64,000 bases of DNA from Sarcomyxa edulis (lineage: Eukaryota; Basidiomycota; Agaricomycetes; Agaricales; Mycenaceae). Each line of letters opens with the position of its first letter. The first letter of the stretch is position 1. The notes beneath the pieces are model-generated. The model did not search any database. It saw nothing but the letters and a program-made list of their open reading frames with translations, and was not told the DNA's origin. Below, piece by piece: positions 48,501-60,072 of the stretch. The stretch is taken from assembly GCA_009761415.1 (NCBI GenBank), contig QUOL01000012.1, positions 1,007,001 to 1,071,000 of the forward strand, written 5' to 3'. The position numbers and the translations under genes are program-made.

Positions 48501-50030
48501 TTTGAACGAGTACGTGACAGCTCACGTAGACCGTAACATCGATGATCTGACTCTATCCGTTTTTGCGTATCACAGGACAGCGTACCAGCTGCCTTGACCA
48601 AGGACAAGAAGCGCTTGCGTGGCGAGGAAGTTGCCGTTCATCTAGCGTGGAAGTCCACGCTCTATGTGACCAATTTCCCTGAGAAGGCAGATGACACTTT
48701 CATGCGAGACTTGTTCGGAAAGGTACTTTATCACATCTCACGCTCATGTATTAACTGCGTCATTAATCTTGGAGAAAGTTCGGAACTATCTTCGATGTAC
48801 GCTGGCCAAGCAAGAAGTTCAAGAATACACGACGATTTTGCTATGTGCAATACACTTCCCCAGTATGTCGCGCTTGCCTTGCATAATTTCTTCATGTTTC
48901 TAATTTTATGACCATACATCAGTCTTCCGCTGAGAAATCATTAGAACTTCATGGCAGAGAGCTTGAACCTGGTCAACCAATGAGCGTTTTGCTTTCCAAT
49001 CCAGAACGGAAAAAGGAACGAACAGATCATGATGCTAATGAACGCGAAATATATGTGGCTGGCTTGAGTAAATTTACGATCAAGGCAGACCTAGAAAAAC
49101 TTTTCAATACCGTGAGTGCGATTATTCTGATACCTGATCTGATTTTGATCTTCATGCCCTATAGTATGGTGGATTGAAAGAAGTCAGAATGGCGACAGAA
49201 AGCGACGGAACCTGCAAAGGATTTGCTTTTGTGGAATTCGAGGAAGAGGTGTGCATAAACCTTCCTTGTCTGTCGGTACTTCGGACTCACCCTCTACAGA
49301 AATATGCACAGGCTGCTTTGGCCGCAAACAATTACGAGCTGAAAAAACGACGAATCGCGGTCACCTTAGCAGATTCGCGTGTCCGAGCGCGTAACAGGTT
49401 TGTCTCGTGTTCTAACCTCCAATGTATGAAGCTGATGATGGTTGGATGGTTGGATGCATTCCACCAGAAACATTACAACTGACACCGGATTAAGTCGAGT
49501 AGCTGATACCCGAAGTCGGTCGGTGCGGATACGCAACCTTCCGGCTGGAACGCAAGAGGGACTACTTCAACAAATTCTGGAGAAAATTGCACTTGTGAAG
49601 CGAGTTGAAGTGTTCACGTCTCAGAAAGAGGCAATGGTAGAACTCGAAAATGCAGCTGTAAGCTTTTACTTATCGCTTAGCGACATTCAGAGCGTTTGTC
49701 TAATCTTCCATGCCACTTACTTAGGAGGCAGGCAAGCTCCTCCTACGGACGGAGCCTATCGTCTTCAATGGAAATACTTTGGAGATTACGGAAGAGGGCC
49801 GCGATAAAGGAGGTAGCTCACGTCCTTCGGCGCCACCTCCAAAGACGGGTGGATTGTTCATACCGCGAACAGCGGCCTCTAGACCAAGGGCAGGTTTAGG
49901 TTCGAGAAGGGGAAGAGGATCTGCTATTGGCCACAGCACAACTCCTCGTTCTTCTGGAGATCCACAATCAACTCAACTGACACAAGGGAAGGGACAGGAT
50001 GATTTCAGAAAGATGCTCGGTGGGAGATAG
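45552..50030 (+). CDS. prp24: U4/U6 snRNP assembly factor SART3/Prp24
   Basis: This factor re-anneals U4 and U6 snRNAs after splicing, in the nucleus. The start MDESKTLDALANILTDLAQK leads HAT (half-a-TPR) helices through ETLQEIFSTEWTRSAIAE, SKFALESYARYLASERR and ELTILKRAVRSVPGSGEVWA to NLDWSEAIWEAWISFEQLYG. A nuclear-signal-rich linker follows (GSKRKAEEVLPVEHKKART). Then come RNA-recognition motifs: STVFVADLPTQVTEDELKEL, STLYVTNFPEKADDTFMRDL, REIYVAGLSKFTIKADLEKL, and a fourth, weaker SVRIRNLPAGTQEGLLQQI. The C-terminus is Gly/Arg-rich and ends GQDDFRKMLGGR, resembling the short Lsm-binding tail of Prp24-type proteins. Roughly 20 short introns occur. Spliced motifs read cleanly, so identity is firm though some junctions are not verified. 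Confidence 0.93.
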
Positions 50031-50130
50031 TTTTACAAGTTTTCCGTCGTGTACCCATGTCGTCACCTATGCTGAGATATTTTATCGTGGCCATCGAGTA
50101 CTAACCTGTTTTCTCGTCCTCAATCAACCA

Positions 50131-52613
50131 ATGGTGTTCTCAATATCATGGAATCAAATGCGCACTACTCAATCGCTTCTAACGCGTGCGCGGATAGGAG
50201 CTAGCCCCATTGACACGCGACCATGTGGTGCCACTGCTGCTGGCCGCGCTGAAAGCACCTTGCCGTCTACCAGTGCTCAACAACAGCATTTGTCTTCTCC
50301 AACAAATTTACCTCCAGAATCTGACATTCGTCGCATGGATTGCAATACTGAATATCAGGAAAGCACCGCTATAACTTTCGAATGGACTCTCCGTGGCTTG
50401 AAAGGTATATTTGAGGCTACCAAGGGAGATGCGAAGTCGAAAGTCATGAAATCGGCATTGTTTGGTGGCGGACGCTGGCAAGTATGTCTTGAATTATGGA
50501 GCATCTACTCCCATCGCTCAGCTTCGATAGATCCTGTTCTATGCAAATGCTGGCACTACAGGTAGAGAAACTAGCGAGGGGTTCGTTAGCCTCTACCTCT
50601 CTTGTGAGGTAAGTACAGGTCCTCTACAACAGTTTGTTACTGAACTCTCAGCTAAATCTAATTGTCAAAGCCTACGGCAGAAGAACGACAGGGTGCTTTG
50701 GCTGACGGCAAGTATGTACTACACCAAGTTTCATCCCCACATTATCTAGGATTTACACTGGTAACAGATGGGTTCGCGAAGGTGTCTATAAATTCAGCTT
50801 TGAACTTCGGAAGTAAGGATTTTGATGTGCTTATTCGTGTTTTCTGCTCATATGCTCTGCAGTATAGGGAAATCAGTCATTTACAACTTCAAGGAGGCTC
50901 AGAATCATACGTTCTCGCATAAAGTGTGCCCACCTTTTTGACCTCATACGAGTCTATTCTGACACGGTCTCTTAGACAATGAATTGGGGATGGTACGTCA
51001 CTGCAACTCCAGTCGTTGTGCTTCATTAAGCTCCTGATCGCAGGGCTCAATTTGCAAGAAGGGACACAGTCTTCTCACAGTCCAGTGCGATCTTAATATG
51101 TACCATCACCTCCTCCCCAGCGACGCCTTCACTTCCTCCTAGCTTCCCTCGCCAGTCCGTGCCTAGAGGTCTCTTGGACACAGTCGGATCCCTTCTCGAT
51201 GATCCGTTATATTCTGACGTAGAATTCATCCTTCCAAGGCGCGGGCAGAGTAAGAACAGTGCTCGAAAAATCCAAGCTGCTCGACAGCTATTGAAGAGGT
51301 CAGAATATTTTGAAGCGAGTACGTGACTTTCAGAATGCTGCAGCGTCTAATCTAGATTCTGAGCGACATATGGCTCAGTGTTCAGCCCTGACTTTGCCGA
51401 GGGCTTGGGTGCCCTAGACATCACGCTCGAAAGCTCAGCTCAGTCGACCGTGCATACCGATCTTTCTGATTCTGCTTGGGAAGACTCTGACGATGAGGAT
51501 GACATCGAGACGTGCTCGTCTGATTCTGTAGAGCCAGCACTATCTGCATCAGACCCCCTCGGATCATATCCAACATCTATGCCTCTACCTGCAGAGGGGG
51601 CGGAGAATAAGGTCACTACGGCAGACCTTCCAAATGGTAATGCCTCTGTCCCAGGTCCGAGGAAGCACACCGTCATCGTCAAGGACGTCGCGTATGCTAC
51701 TTATTTCGCCATATTGTACTATGTGCTTATCGTCCTCCCTCAGATGGGTGACAACGTGCATACTAATCAAATCCTCTTCAGATATACACAGATACGATCG
51801 TATTTGCCCCGCTATCTTCTTCATTTTCGGACCATTCCTCCACCTCTAGCAATCTACCTTCTCCGACGTGGTCGGAAATGCAAGGGAACACCAGTGTGGG
51901 TAAACGGTTGAAAGACTCCTTGACAAGGAAAGATTGGATAAAGGATTGGCAAATGAATAATCCAGGAAAACCAGCGCCTTGTTCTGCCAAGTCGGCATAC
52001 AGGCTTGCAGATAGTGTGTCACCTATTATTCAGATGGATATATGGGTTGTCTTGCTGACACGCAGTTTGCCTTGCGGTAGAACTGGATCTACGCGATTTG
52101 AAAGAGCGAGCAGCTCAGGTCAGGATATTTTACCAAGCAGTGCTCTGCTCTCTGACATTGACCGAGTCTGTCTGCAGCATATCTTCAAGTCTCTGGCCGT
52201 CGACAACATTGCGTATGAAGTTTTCTCCCCTTTTGCCGCTGCATTTGAAGATATTCGCAAGGTATTTGATTACTCCCACTGAAGGGATTCGCTCACAGAA
52301 GTGTGATTTGTAGGTCCAAGTGAAGTTCTTTTTGGAACACTGGACTGGTTCGTCTCGGTTTTTCTCTTCCGGTATATTTTCTTCATACTTGGTTTACGCC
52401 AGATATTCGTGCATCGGAGTCTATGCGAGATGTCTGGCAACAAATTAGGAATGGAGGGCATCCAGGCTTTGAAGAAGGTGTGTTTGTGTGCTTCACGTTT
52501 CGCGAAGATTTTGGTGTCTTACTATACCATAAGTATGGCCTCTCATCGCGCAAAGCTTGGAGTTCAAGCCACCCCCTTCAAGCAATGAAGGCGCTGCCGG
52601 AGGAGACAACTGA
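50131..52613 (+). CDS. MATH-BTB domain protein
   Basis: It is probably a substrate adaptor for a Cullin-3 ubiquitin ligase. The first exon from ATG 50131 includes a disordered start. A MATH domain follows (TFEWTLRGLKGIFEATKG, ALFGGGRWQILFYANAG, FVSLYLSCEPTAEER, WVREGVYKFSFELRN, NWGWAQFARRD). A BTB/POZ domain comes next (LLDTVGSLLDDPLYSDVEF, QAARQLLKRSEYFEAMFSPD) with a long acidic Ser/Asp insertion inside it. The late part reads LAVELDLRDLKERAAQ, HIFKSLAVDNIAYEVFS and ESMRDVWQQIRNGGHPGFEE. The last exon is WPLIAQSLEFKPPPSS and ends at the TGA at 52613. The alternative start M at 50158 is possible. Splicing reads continuously over at least ten junctions. It converges on the lyase gene, with 152 bp between stops. 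Confidence 0.85.
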
Positions 52614-52765
52614 CTCGAAGAAGTCATTTGATCTTTGTGTGGCGATGATGATGTATTCAAGAACATATATGTATATGCCTTTCGACTTATCAGTCAAGCA
52701 GGCCAGCATGCATTCATATTACCCCACTCATGCTAATACTCTGCACGTGTACATACAGAAAATGA

Positions 52766-55295
52766 TCAGAACAATTCTACTGAGTCGTATACGAAGTTAG
52801 GGCTCAAGAAATCGTCTCCGGAGGACCCACTGATAGTGTTGATCGTTATAGTGTTCGACCCAGCGACTAATACATATTTTGGTCAGCCTTGTTGAGCGGC
52901 AAGAGCCTCAGGAGAATGTGCTCACCAAGAGTACCGGAGGGAATGCTGACTTCATAGATTTGGTTTAGCCCACGCCAAGTTCCGCGAGTTACACTGTCAA
53001 CTGGTTGTCAAGACCTCTTGAACGAGAGCAGACCAAAGAATACGTACCCTCTGGAATCCACCGCGGGAGGCGCTTCACGTCGGGAAAAGTTTTAGTTCAA
53101 GCCCTATGTTCATGATTCGAGTTGCTTACCTGCTGGTGCAGGACCTGTGAAAGAGTTGACTGTTACCTGTGGACGACCTCCCGCGAAAGCCGAGGTGGTC
53201 CGGATACGTAGAGTTCTTGCACCTACGACGCACATTGTGAGGGGATAGTCCCGAGTATTGGGAGAGATATTCATATTTTACCGATCTGCGAAGAGGTCGC
53301 CGTCCACTTGATAGTGGTTGGATTATTCACATCCTTGAATTGAGCCATCGGGAAGCTTGACACTGACGAACTGCCGATAGTGTATGTGACAGGCCCCCAA
53401 GAGCTCATTCTTGTATCAGACCTGAAGAAGCAAGGCGATCAATCATTATGTGAGCTCTGATTCGAACTATCATGACTTACGGGTGCACTGTTTGAATAAG
53501 ATTTGCATTCAGGAATCCAGCGGGTGTTCCGTCGACAGTTCCTGGATAAAAATCAGACTCAGTACACAGGAGGTCATTGCTTCGACTCACCGATGGCCCA
53601 TATGAGAGTAGGTTTAGTGATCAGAGTGTTTGACAAAGTCAAGGAAGACGTTTTTCCTGCTGAAACGGTGACCTGGACGTACGCGTCAGAAACGACCACT
53701 AGGATACGCTAAGGTATGACCGACAGAGCCTGTGCCAGCTGCTAGCTCTCCTTGATAAAGTGTAGCCGTGTACGTCCCCGGTTTCATGGAAGTACGAGTG
53801 AACGATCCGCTACAACGAATCAAAATAAGCGTCATCAATTTTTCAGAACACCATTCAAAATGACAAACCCAGAGGCAGCCACCCAGTATTGAGCAGCCGT
53901 GTTCTAGCAGAAGGTCGAGACGCGCTGTTGGAGTAGAGTACGAAAAAGACGTGACATGTATGCGTACCTCAAAGCCAATAGTGACAGGCTGGCCGGAAAG
54001 GACACCTATAGCGAGGGTCATCATAAATCTCAGACGCCAGTAGGACAGCCAGCATACCTGAATATGATCCAGAGACAGTGCCACGGCCAGAAGCCGGGAC
54101 GTAGCCCTGTAGATTCAATGCATCCATGAAAGACGTGTCGAGATTGGCGGAGGGAGCGGCGCCTGTAGTAAATGCCAATGCGTACGGTCCAAAGAAACCA
54201 GTCCGGTATGCTTCGGCTATTGAAAATAAAGGGTCAAAACAGAACATATATGAACGGACGACCGAGCTCACTCTGTTCGTGATTACTGTTCATATAGAAA
54301 TACACTTCTTGTTGAGAAGTTCCCTGGTTATCAATATCTAATGATATACAGTCGTCTACAAGGATTTTTATCCATATTGGCAGATGTACGCACCACGGAA
54401 GAATGGGCCACCTAGTGCAAGTACTCAAATCAATATGAAACAAATCGTTTGATAATGCGACCTACCCGATGATGTCTCATAACCCACTCCCGGGATGATC
54501 ATGAATGCTCCGACCCCAGATCCAGTCACGCCATGGACTTGGTCCTCAATGAAACGGACCTGATACAGAATTAGATACTCAAACATTCCAGCTTTCACCG
54601 CTACATACACTCGAATAGAACTTGGAGCGCGTTTGACCGTTGACGAGGAAGACGTCCGATCCTTCAATAGCCGTCCCGCCGTTGACGAACGATTGGGTTG
54701 GGCCATTGGGAAGTGTAGCCATAGACAGCCGAGCAATGAGACGCAGCTCGCCCACTGTCGGCTCTGCACTCGCAAAAGTGCCAATGTACAACGTGTTAAC
54801 ACCGGATCGAACGATGTAATAGTGAGTCTGAGAAATCAGGTTGTTTATCAATAATCAAGTTATAAGCCTCTCGAAAAGAAGGAACCCGACAATGGTGCTT
54901 GTTTTGATGGTAATGACGGCGATGCTATTAGCTACGCTGGACGTGACAGTCGCAGAGCCTAAAGTGTGTCGTTAATGATGAAGACGCGCAATCCATTTTC
55001 CCAAAAGTCAGGTCAAGAACCGACCTAAGCCTGAACTAAGTTGCGTAAATTTCGAGGAATCCTGGAGTTGTTTTCCGTTAAAGAGAATTGAGGTCACGTC
55101 GCCATTAGCTGTGTTGACTATTGCACGCTTGGGTTAGCCTTGTAATGTCTGAACATGACAACAAAATAACACACTGGTAGTGACAAGGCCTGCACCGGAA
55201 TCAACGTTCAAGTTCGATCCCGAAGTAGTTACCCCGAATGCAGCAAACACGATAGGGAGACATCCGATCAACGCGAAGAGAAACAGCTTAAACAT
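52766..55295 (-). CDS. secreted rhamnogalacturonan lyase (polysaccharide lyase family 4)
   Basis: It cleaves alpha-1,4 bonds of the rhamnogalacturonan-I backbone of pectin by beta-elimination. The start [18 protein letters not shown] is a signal peptide. It is followed by [40 protein letters not shown] and [19 protein letters not shown] central catalytic region includes [40 protein letters not shown] and [20 protein letters not shown]. The fn3-like middle domain and a carbohydrate-binding-like C-terminus end in [20 protein letters not shown] and [13 protein letters not shown] before the stop. Gene structure is exon-rich with short introns. The domain order matches the family. It indicates a plant-cell-wall-degrading lifestyle. 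Confidence 0.88.
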
Positions 55296-55968
55296 CCTTG
55301 AAGAAAGAGGAGCACGGAAAGGTTGGAAGAGGGCATAGCAAGCTGCATTTTATACATTTCTCTGCGAGGGTGCCATGCATCAGTAAACATGATCATCAGG
55401 TGCGATCGTGCGCGGATATACTTGGTGTTGAAATTTGAGGATCTATAGGAAAGCTGCTTTGGAAAAGGCACCCTATTGCAAAAGAAGCGAAAGATGTTCG
55501 ATTTCACATAGTTATGCCCAGAGTTATCCCGTACAGCATGGTCATCCTCATCGTGTCTGCTGGCCATAGGGCACGGCTGTCGCCATATTTCGAAATAATC
55601 CCGAGCGCAACGCTATCTTCTGGGAAAACTTCACTACGGCAGTATTATAATGGTAACGACGGGCCGCCAACGGGAATCTATGAAGAGTAGGTCAATCCGA
55701 AATGTATGAGCATAACAACGACGACTGAAGTAAAAGAGAAACACTCAACTGGACATCTCATGCAGACGACCTACTCACGGGATCGGCGGTACGCTAATAA
55801 TGATTGATGCATTGTCCCTTCGAGGAAGTAACAGTCTAGTGGCGGGCCGTCGCATGTGCATTGCTGTTAAATTAGCATGGAGGAATGACACGCAAAGAGG
55901 TAAAGGCATCACATCTCTGAGAAAATCCGACACACATGGAGCTGAGACTGGGACAACCATTGTATAGA
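55296..55968. other. intergenic, lyase promoter region
   Basis: No gene is recognised. It contains the promoter of the secreted lyase and the 3' side of the GRASP gene. The 99-codon frame at 55268-55567 overlaps the lyase start and has no features. Confidence 0.45.
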
Positions 55969-57634
55969 TCAATCCACACTTGTCAGACTTCCTTGTGATG
56001 TGCTTTCACCATCCATTTCCGCGGTTAATTCAGTACCAGACACACTCGTCTCATCATCTCCATTCTCACTTCCATCGGATGTCGTGGTGTAATCTTGAAC
56101 CGGGCTCCTACCGCTATGCAGACCCAAAGACGATGTATTGCGTTCTTTGTTCTCTGAATACGAGAAGAGGCGCCCGATGCTAGTGCCAGTACCTTTACGG
56201 ATTGTAGACAATTGAGCATGAATGAAAACGAAGGTATCATGATTGAGGTTACGAAGCTGAATCACCGTTCATCAAATGTCCCGAGGCGGCACCTGAAGGT
56301 GTTGCGAAAGGATTCGAAGCTATCGATACTGTATGTGGAAGTTCTTGGGGAGTCGTGTTCGCGGACGACGCAGGGCCGTGGTCATGGTCGTGGCCATGGT
56401 CGTGATTGTGATCGTGGTCGTGGTGATTGTGGTGATCGTGACCGTCATGAACATGGTGGTGGGAAGAGACCGTTTCATAGGGCGAAACATCCATATTGTC
56501 TGTCTGTGCAGAGGGATACTCCTCTTGTTGAGGTTGTGTTTGATCATACAACCTATGTCTAGCAAGAGACTCTCTGTTCCATTCGTCTTGCTCTTGTCGG
56601 CGCCACTCTGCCACTTGCTCCACGCTGTACGAACCTTCTGGAGGTTGTACGTCTGCGGGGACAAAAAGCTCTTGTTCTTCGTATTCTTCTTCCTGAAGTT
56701 CGGGAGGTGTCGTCCCAGGAAGGCGGTCAGACGGCTGAGGGGGTATACGATGTAGCAACCCGAATCTTGGAAAACGTCAGTCAATCAGGTCATTTGGGAG
56801 AAATGAGAACCGACCCAAAGACGCATCCTAAGAGGCCTTCACCTCCCCATTGCCGGTTTGGGACGAGCACAACTTCCCTAAGAGCACTGCAAGAGATGGT
56901 GAGGAGAGATAAGGCAATAAGGTGGATATATGCATACTCAAAATCGTGTGAATAGACGTAGACCCTCAATGGTTTGTCCACATGCTGAATATGTTCATGG
57001 TCAGAAACGGGAATGAACATTACGGAGTGAACTTACCGCCTCCACTAGGTCATAAAAGTCGCCTTCGGCACTAAGGACACCTCCAGACCAGCCGATGATC
57101 CAATCGCCATATGGTACAAGACCAGCACTTTCAGCAGGGCTACCTTCGAGAACATCCAAGACATGCCAAACACAGTCCATAGCAAATTCGGGCTCGCACA
57201 TCCGCATGCTAAGCCCCAGTAACGATGGCTGAGATGCAGATTCCGGCTCGCGAGGATCCGGAGCAGTCTGCAATGGCTGCGACCATGCTCTCGATGGGAT
57301 GATTGGAACCACTGAGTTCAAGTTCCACTGATTATCAGAGGCATGGAAAGAAGAACGCGCTGAAGTTGGACGTGCCTCGTATTTCCCGGGATTTGTTATT
57401 CCAGACCAACAAATTCAAAGTACGTCCCTCATGGCTCTCGACGATCCTTTCGAGCTCGGAAGCATCGATGTTATGGTGAGTTGACAGTGCATCGCCTTCA
57501 AACCCAACGACAAAGTCGAAGAAGGGCTCTATAGACGTGTGCGAGGCTGGGGATTCCGGGGTGACGCGCAAGACGTGCAAAGCGCGTGAAGGGTGTTGGT
57601 CCTCGTCCTGTGAGGTGGACTGTCCAGCTCCCAT
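55969..57634 (-). CDS. grh1: GRASP-family Golgi protein (GRASP55/65, Grh1-like)
   Basis: This is a peripheral Golgi/ER-exit protein for stacking or unconventional secretion. The start [20 protein letters not shown] has Gly at position 2 and Ser at 6, fitting an N-myristoylation consensus. Two PDZ-like GRASP domains follow: [21 protein letters not shown], then [37 protein letters not shown] and [20 protein letters not shown]. The C-terminal part is acidic and disordered. It holds a tract at 56378-56461 with 16 His and 7 Asp in 28 residues. After an intron the end reads [18 protein letters not shown] to a Ser-rich stop. Introns are short. Identity is firm. Function of the His/Asp tract is unknown. 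Confidence 0.92.
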
Positions 57635-60072
57635 AAGAACGCGGGGTCTTTTCTACAATAAAATCTCGGAGACGAGTGAAGAAGTCTAGAGACGCGTGCT
57701 CGTTGCGCTGTAGAATGTGAGTGTGGCAAAAGATAAATAGAATTTCTGGCAAGAGCAAGCGAGGACAGCCGCCGGGTGCCACATGGCGTCGCACGTGGCA
57801 ATTTTGTTCCCCTTTTGGGACAGCTTCGGAGAAGGAACGTCAACTCGGAGGATATCTGTATTACTGTTTTCGCGAGTGAGAATTTGACTGGAATTGTCTC
57901 AAAGATGAAAATCACGGTAGGATTGCGGAAACCCGTGTAAGAAGATACCTACACGACCTATCTGCCACAAGTTCATCAAGGTGACACTCCCACCTGCTGA
58001 CAAGGTGGGGCGCTCTTCTCGAATGATAATGATGAGTCGTAGACATGTATGACGGCCATCTAAATCTCATTCCGAGGCCTAGCTAACTTAGTATATCATG
58101 AAAATATCTTCTCTCCAGAAGGTCATACGATAATGGGCACCAACATACAGTCCATAGTACATGTGTGAGACGCATCACATGGGCATCAGTAGTTCAACTT
58201 GCTTTTCTAAGTCGATATAATGCTAGTGGGCGCTGACGAGAAGGTTCATATCCGCCTATTTCCGAGCGTCATCTGAACATTATTTTCGAGAATAATTCGC
58301 TACAGATCCCGGGAAGTCCTCTACATCAAGGCAACGATGGCTATGCACGTCGTCTACAGCAAGTATGACTGTGGAGTATGCCAAAAGAGTGATAGTAATT
58401 ATTGAGTACAGTACGATCACACGGTAGTCCGACATCTTTGCTTTCACTCACCTGCGGTATATAGTGCCACTGCAAGGGCATAGTATGAAGTCTAAAGCAT
58501 GGGATATTCCGAATTGTAACCGGTCGTTAAATGCAAAAAGGAACGCGATTATCGAAAGAGATCTAGGACATCGAAAACAGAGTTTTTAACGTGGATATAT
58601 ACATATGCGGCACCGACATAACTCCTGAAAAAAGACCGGTCAAATGGTGAGCTAGTAGCGGACAGATCCGACGTCATTTACCTATTAGACCAGACCTAGA
58701 TTGAGGTTGAACATAGTGTACATGACCGACCAGTTGATTCCGTGGAGTATCCACTATGGTCCCGACGTATATCCGTACGACCAATACGGGGAAAGAAAAG
58801 GAAGTTCGAGAGGCATTTATTGGGTGTTTCGGAACATCTTGGCAATGTCCTGTGGAGATTCTAGTGAACCGAAAATAACGATGCTGGTCGAGGAATGCCG
58901 ACAGCGTCCATGACACAAATAGGAGTAAGACGCATTTAAAGACAACGTCGCAGGCCAGAACATATCTTCGAACATTCACCAGACGGAACATTACAGGCAC
59001 GACCTGACAGCCTAGCTCTTATTTTTCTGACTGGCCGCCGCAACGTTGGAAGGTTCCGGATCTTGATTGAGTGCGAATGAAAATCCGGGGCCAGGAAGAA
59101 CAGAAGCCACAAACGAGAGCAGATGAGAGTCCACTCGGCGAAGAGAATGGAAACCACAATTCTCGTGAGATGGTCAGATAATAAGTTTACAAGTACAATC
59201 AGGGAAACAATTGCGGCACACATTATCGAGGACGGGTGAATAATGATCCTGGACGCGTCGCTTTAATGACTCCAGCTATCGCCGAGTCAAGCAATGCATC
59301 ATGTTCTGCTTGGAGTTGAAGAAGTCAATAGATGTGAGAAACGAACAACGAAACGATTTATATGATATATGTATTCTTGAGCATCACCCCACATGGAGCG
59401 CAGAGCGATATCATACAGAAACTGCTGCTGCTAATGGGACGCCACGCAGAACTGATGCATTACAGCAGAGCCCAGAACCGTACTTGTCCGATTCGACAGA
59501 GACAGAGCTAAGATTGCATGGAACTCGAGATCTCGAACAAGTGAGCACAGCCTATGAATGGCTTTCACAAAGGCGTATGAGTACCAACCATTCGCTCACC
59601 ACTACCACGTAAGCGTGCTTCATTCGGGACGCTGCAATTCCCCAAGGAGTGAGAAACATGTCTGCCATCTACGAGGTTCATCATAGCGGAACAGAGATAG
59701 AACCAACGCATCTGAGCATCATTGTCCCTCTAGCAAGGCTGATACAGCAGAACTGAAGACAGTCTGATCGGCGATGGGGCCATGGACCATCATGGTAAGT
59801 TTGTGCAAAGTTTGTGAGTCGGAGGTTTAGCGTGACTTGCATCACAAGTGACCGAGATTGGGCAACGCGTGGCGCGTCCGCAAAAAAATCAACCGTTGAG
59901 CTTGAGAACATCGACATTCGCAGCGTCCTCCTAGCTCCTAGGCATTCACAAGCGTCGTCTAGCAGCGGAGAGAAGTTCCAAACCATATCCAAGTTGTGCG
60001 GCATGTGGTAGGTGCGCCTTTATGTTTTTCGTTGCAAATTTTCTCCAGTCTTGACTCCTTAACAGCTGACTT
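57635..60072. other. 2.4-kb divergent intergenic region
   Basis: Upstream of GRASP (minus) and the PPR-type gene (plus). It holds only short frames. A hydrophobic minus-strand frame at 58936-59223 is listed separately as a weak candidate. No other gene is supported. Confidence 0.4.
58936..59223 (-). CDS. weak candidate: 95-residue hydrophobic protein
   Basis: An ATG-started frame opens MCAAIVSLIVLVNLLSDHLT and continues VSILFAEWTLICSRLWLLFF, giving two possible membrane helices. It then has a basic, Cys-containing end (LSGRACNVPSGECSKICSGL). I recognise no family. A second hydrophobic frame overlaps at 58674-59000 in another phase, so a multi-exon or decayed membrane-protein gene is possible. 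Coding status is uncertain. Confidence 0.2.
   Translation of the reverse strand: MCAAIVSLIVLVNLLSDHLTRIVVSILFAEWTLICSRLWLLFFLAPDFHSHSIKIRNLPTLRRPVRKIRARLSGRACNVPSGECSKICSGLRRCL

Noticed and set aside
56333..56755. 140-codon plus-strand frame rich in Val and Ile
   Set aside because: It is antisense to the His/Asp-rich GRASP exon. The hydrophobic composition is a by-product of complementary GTGGTC-type codons.
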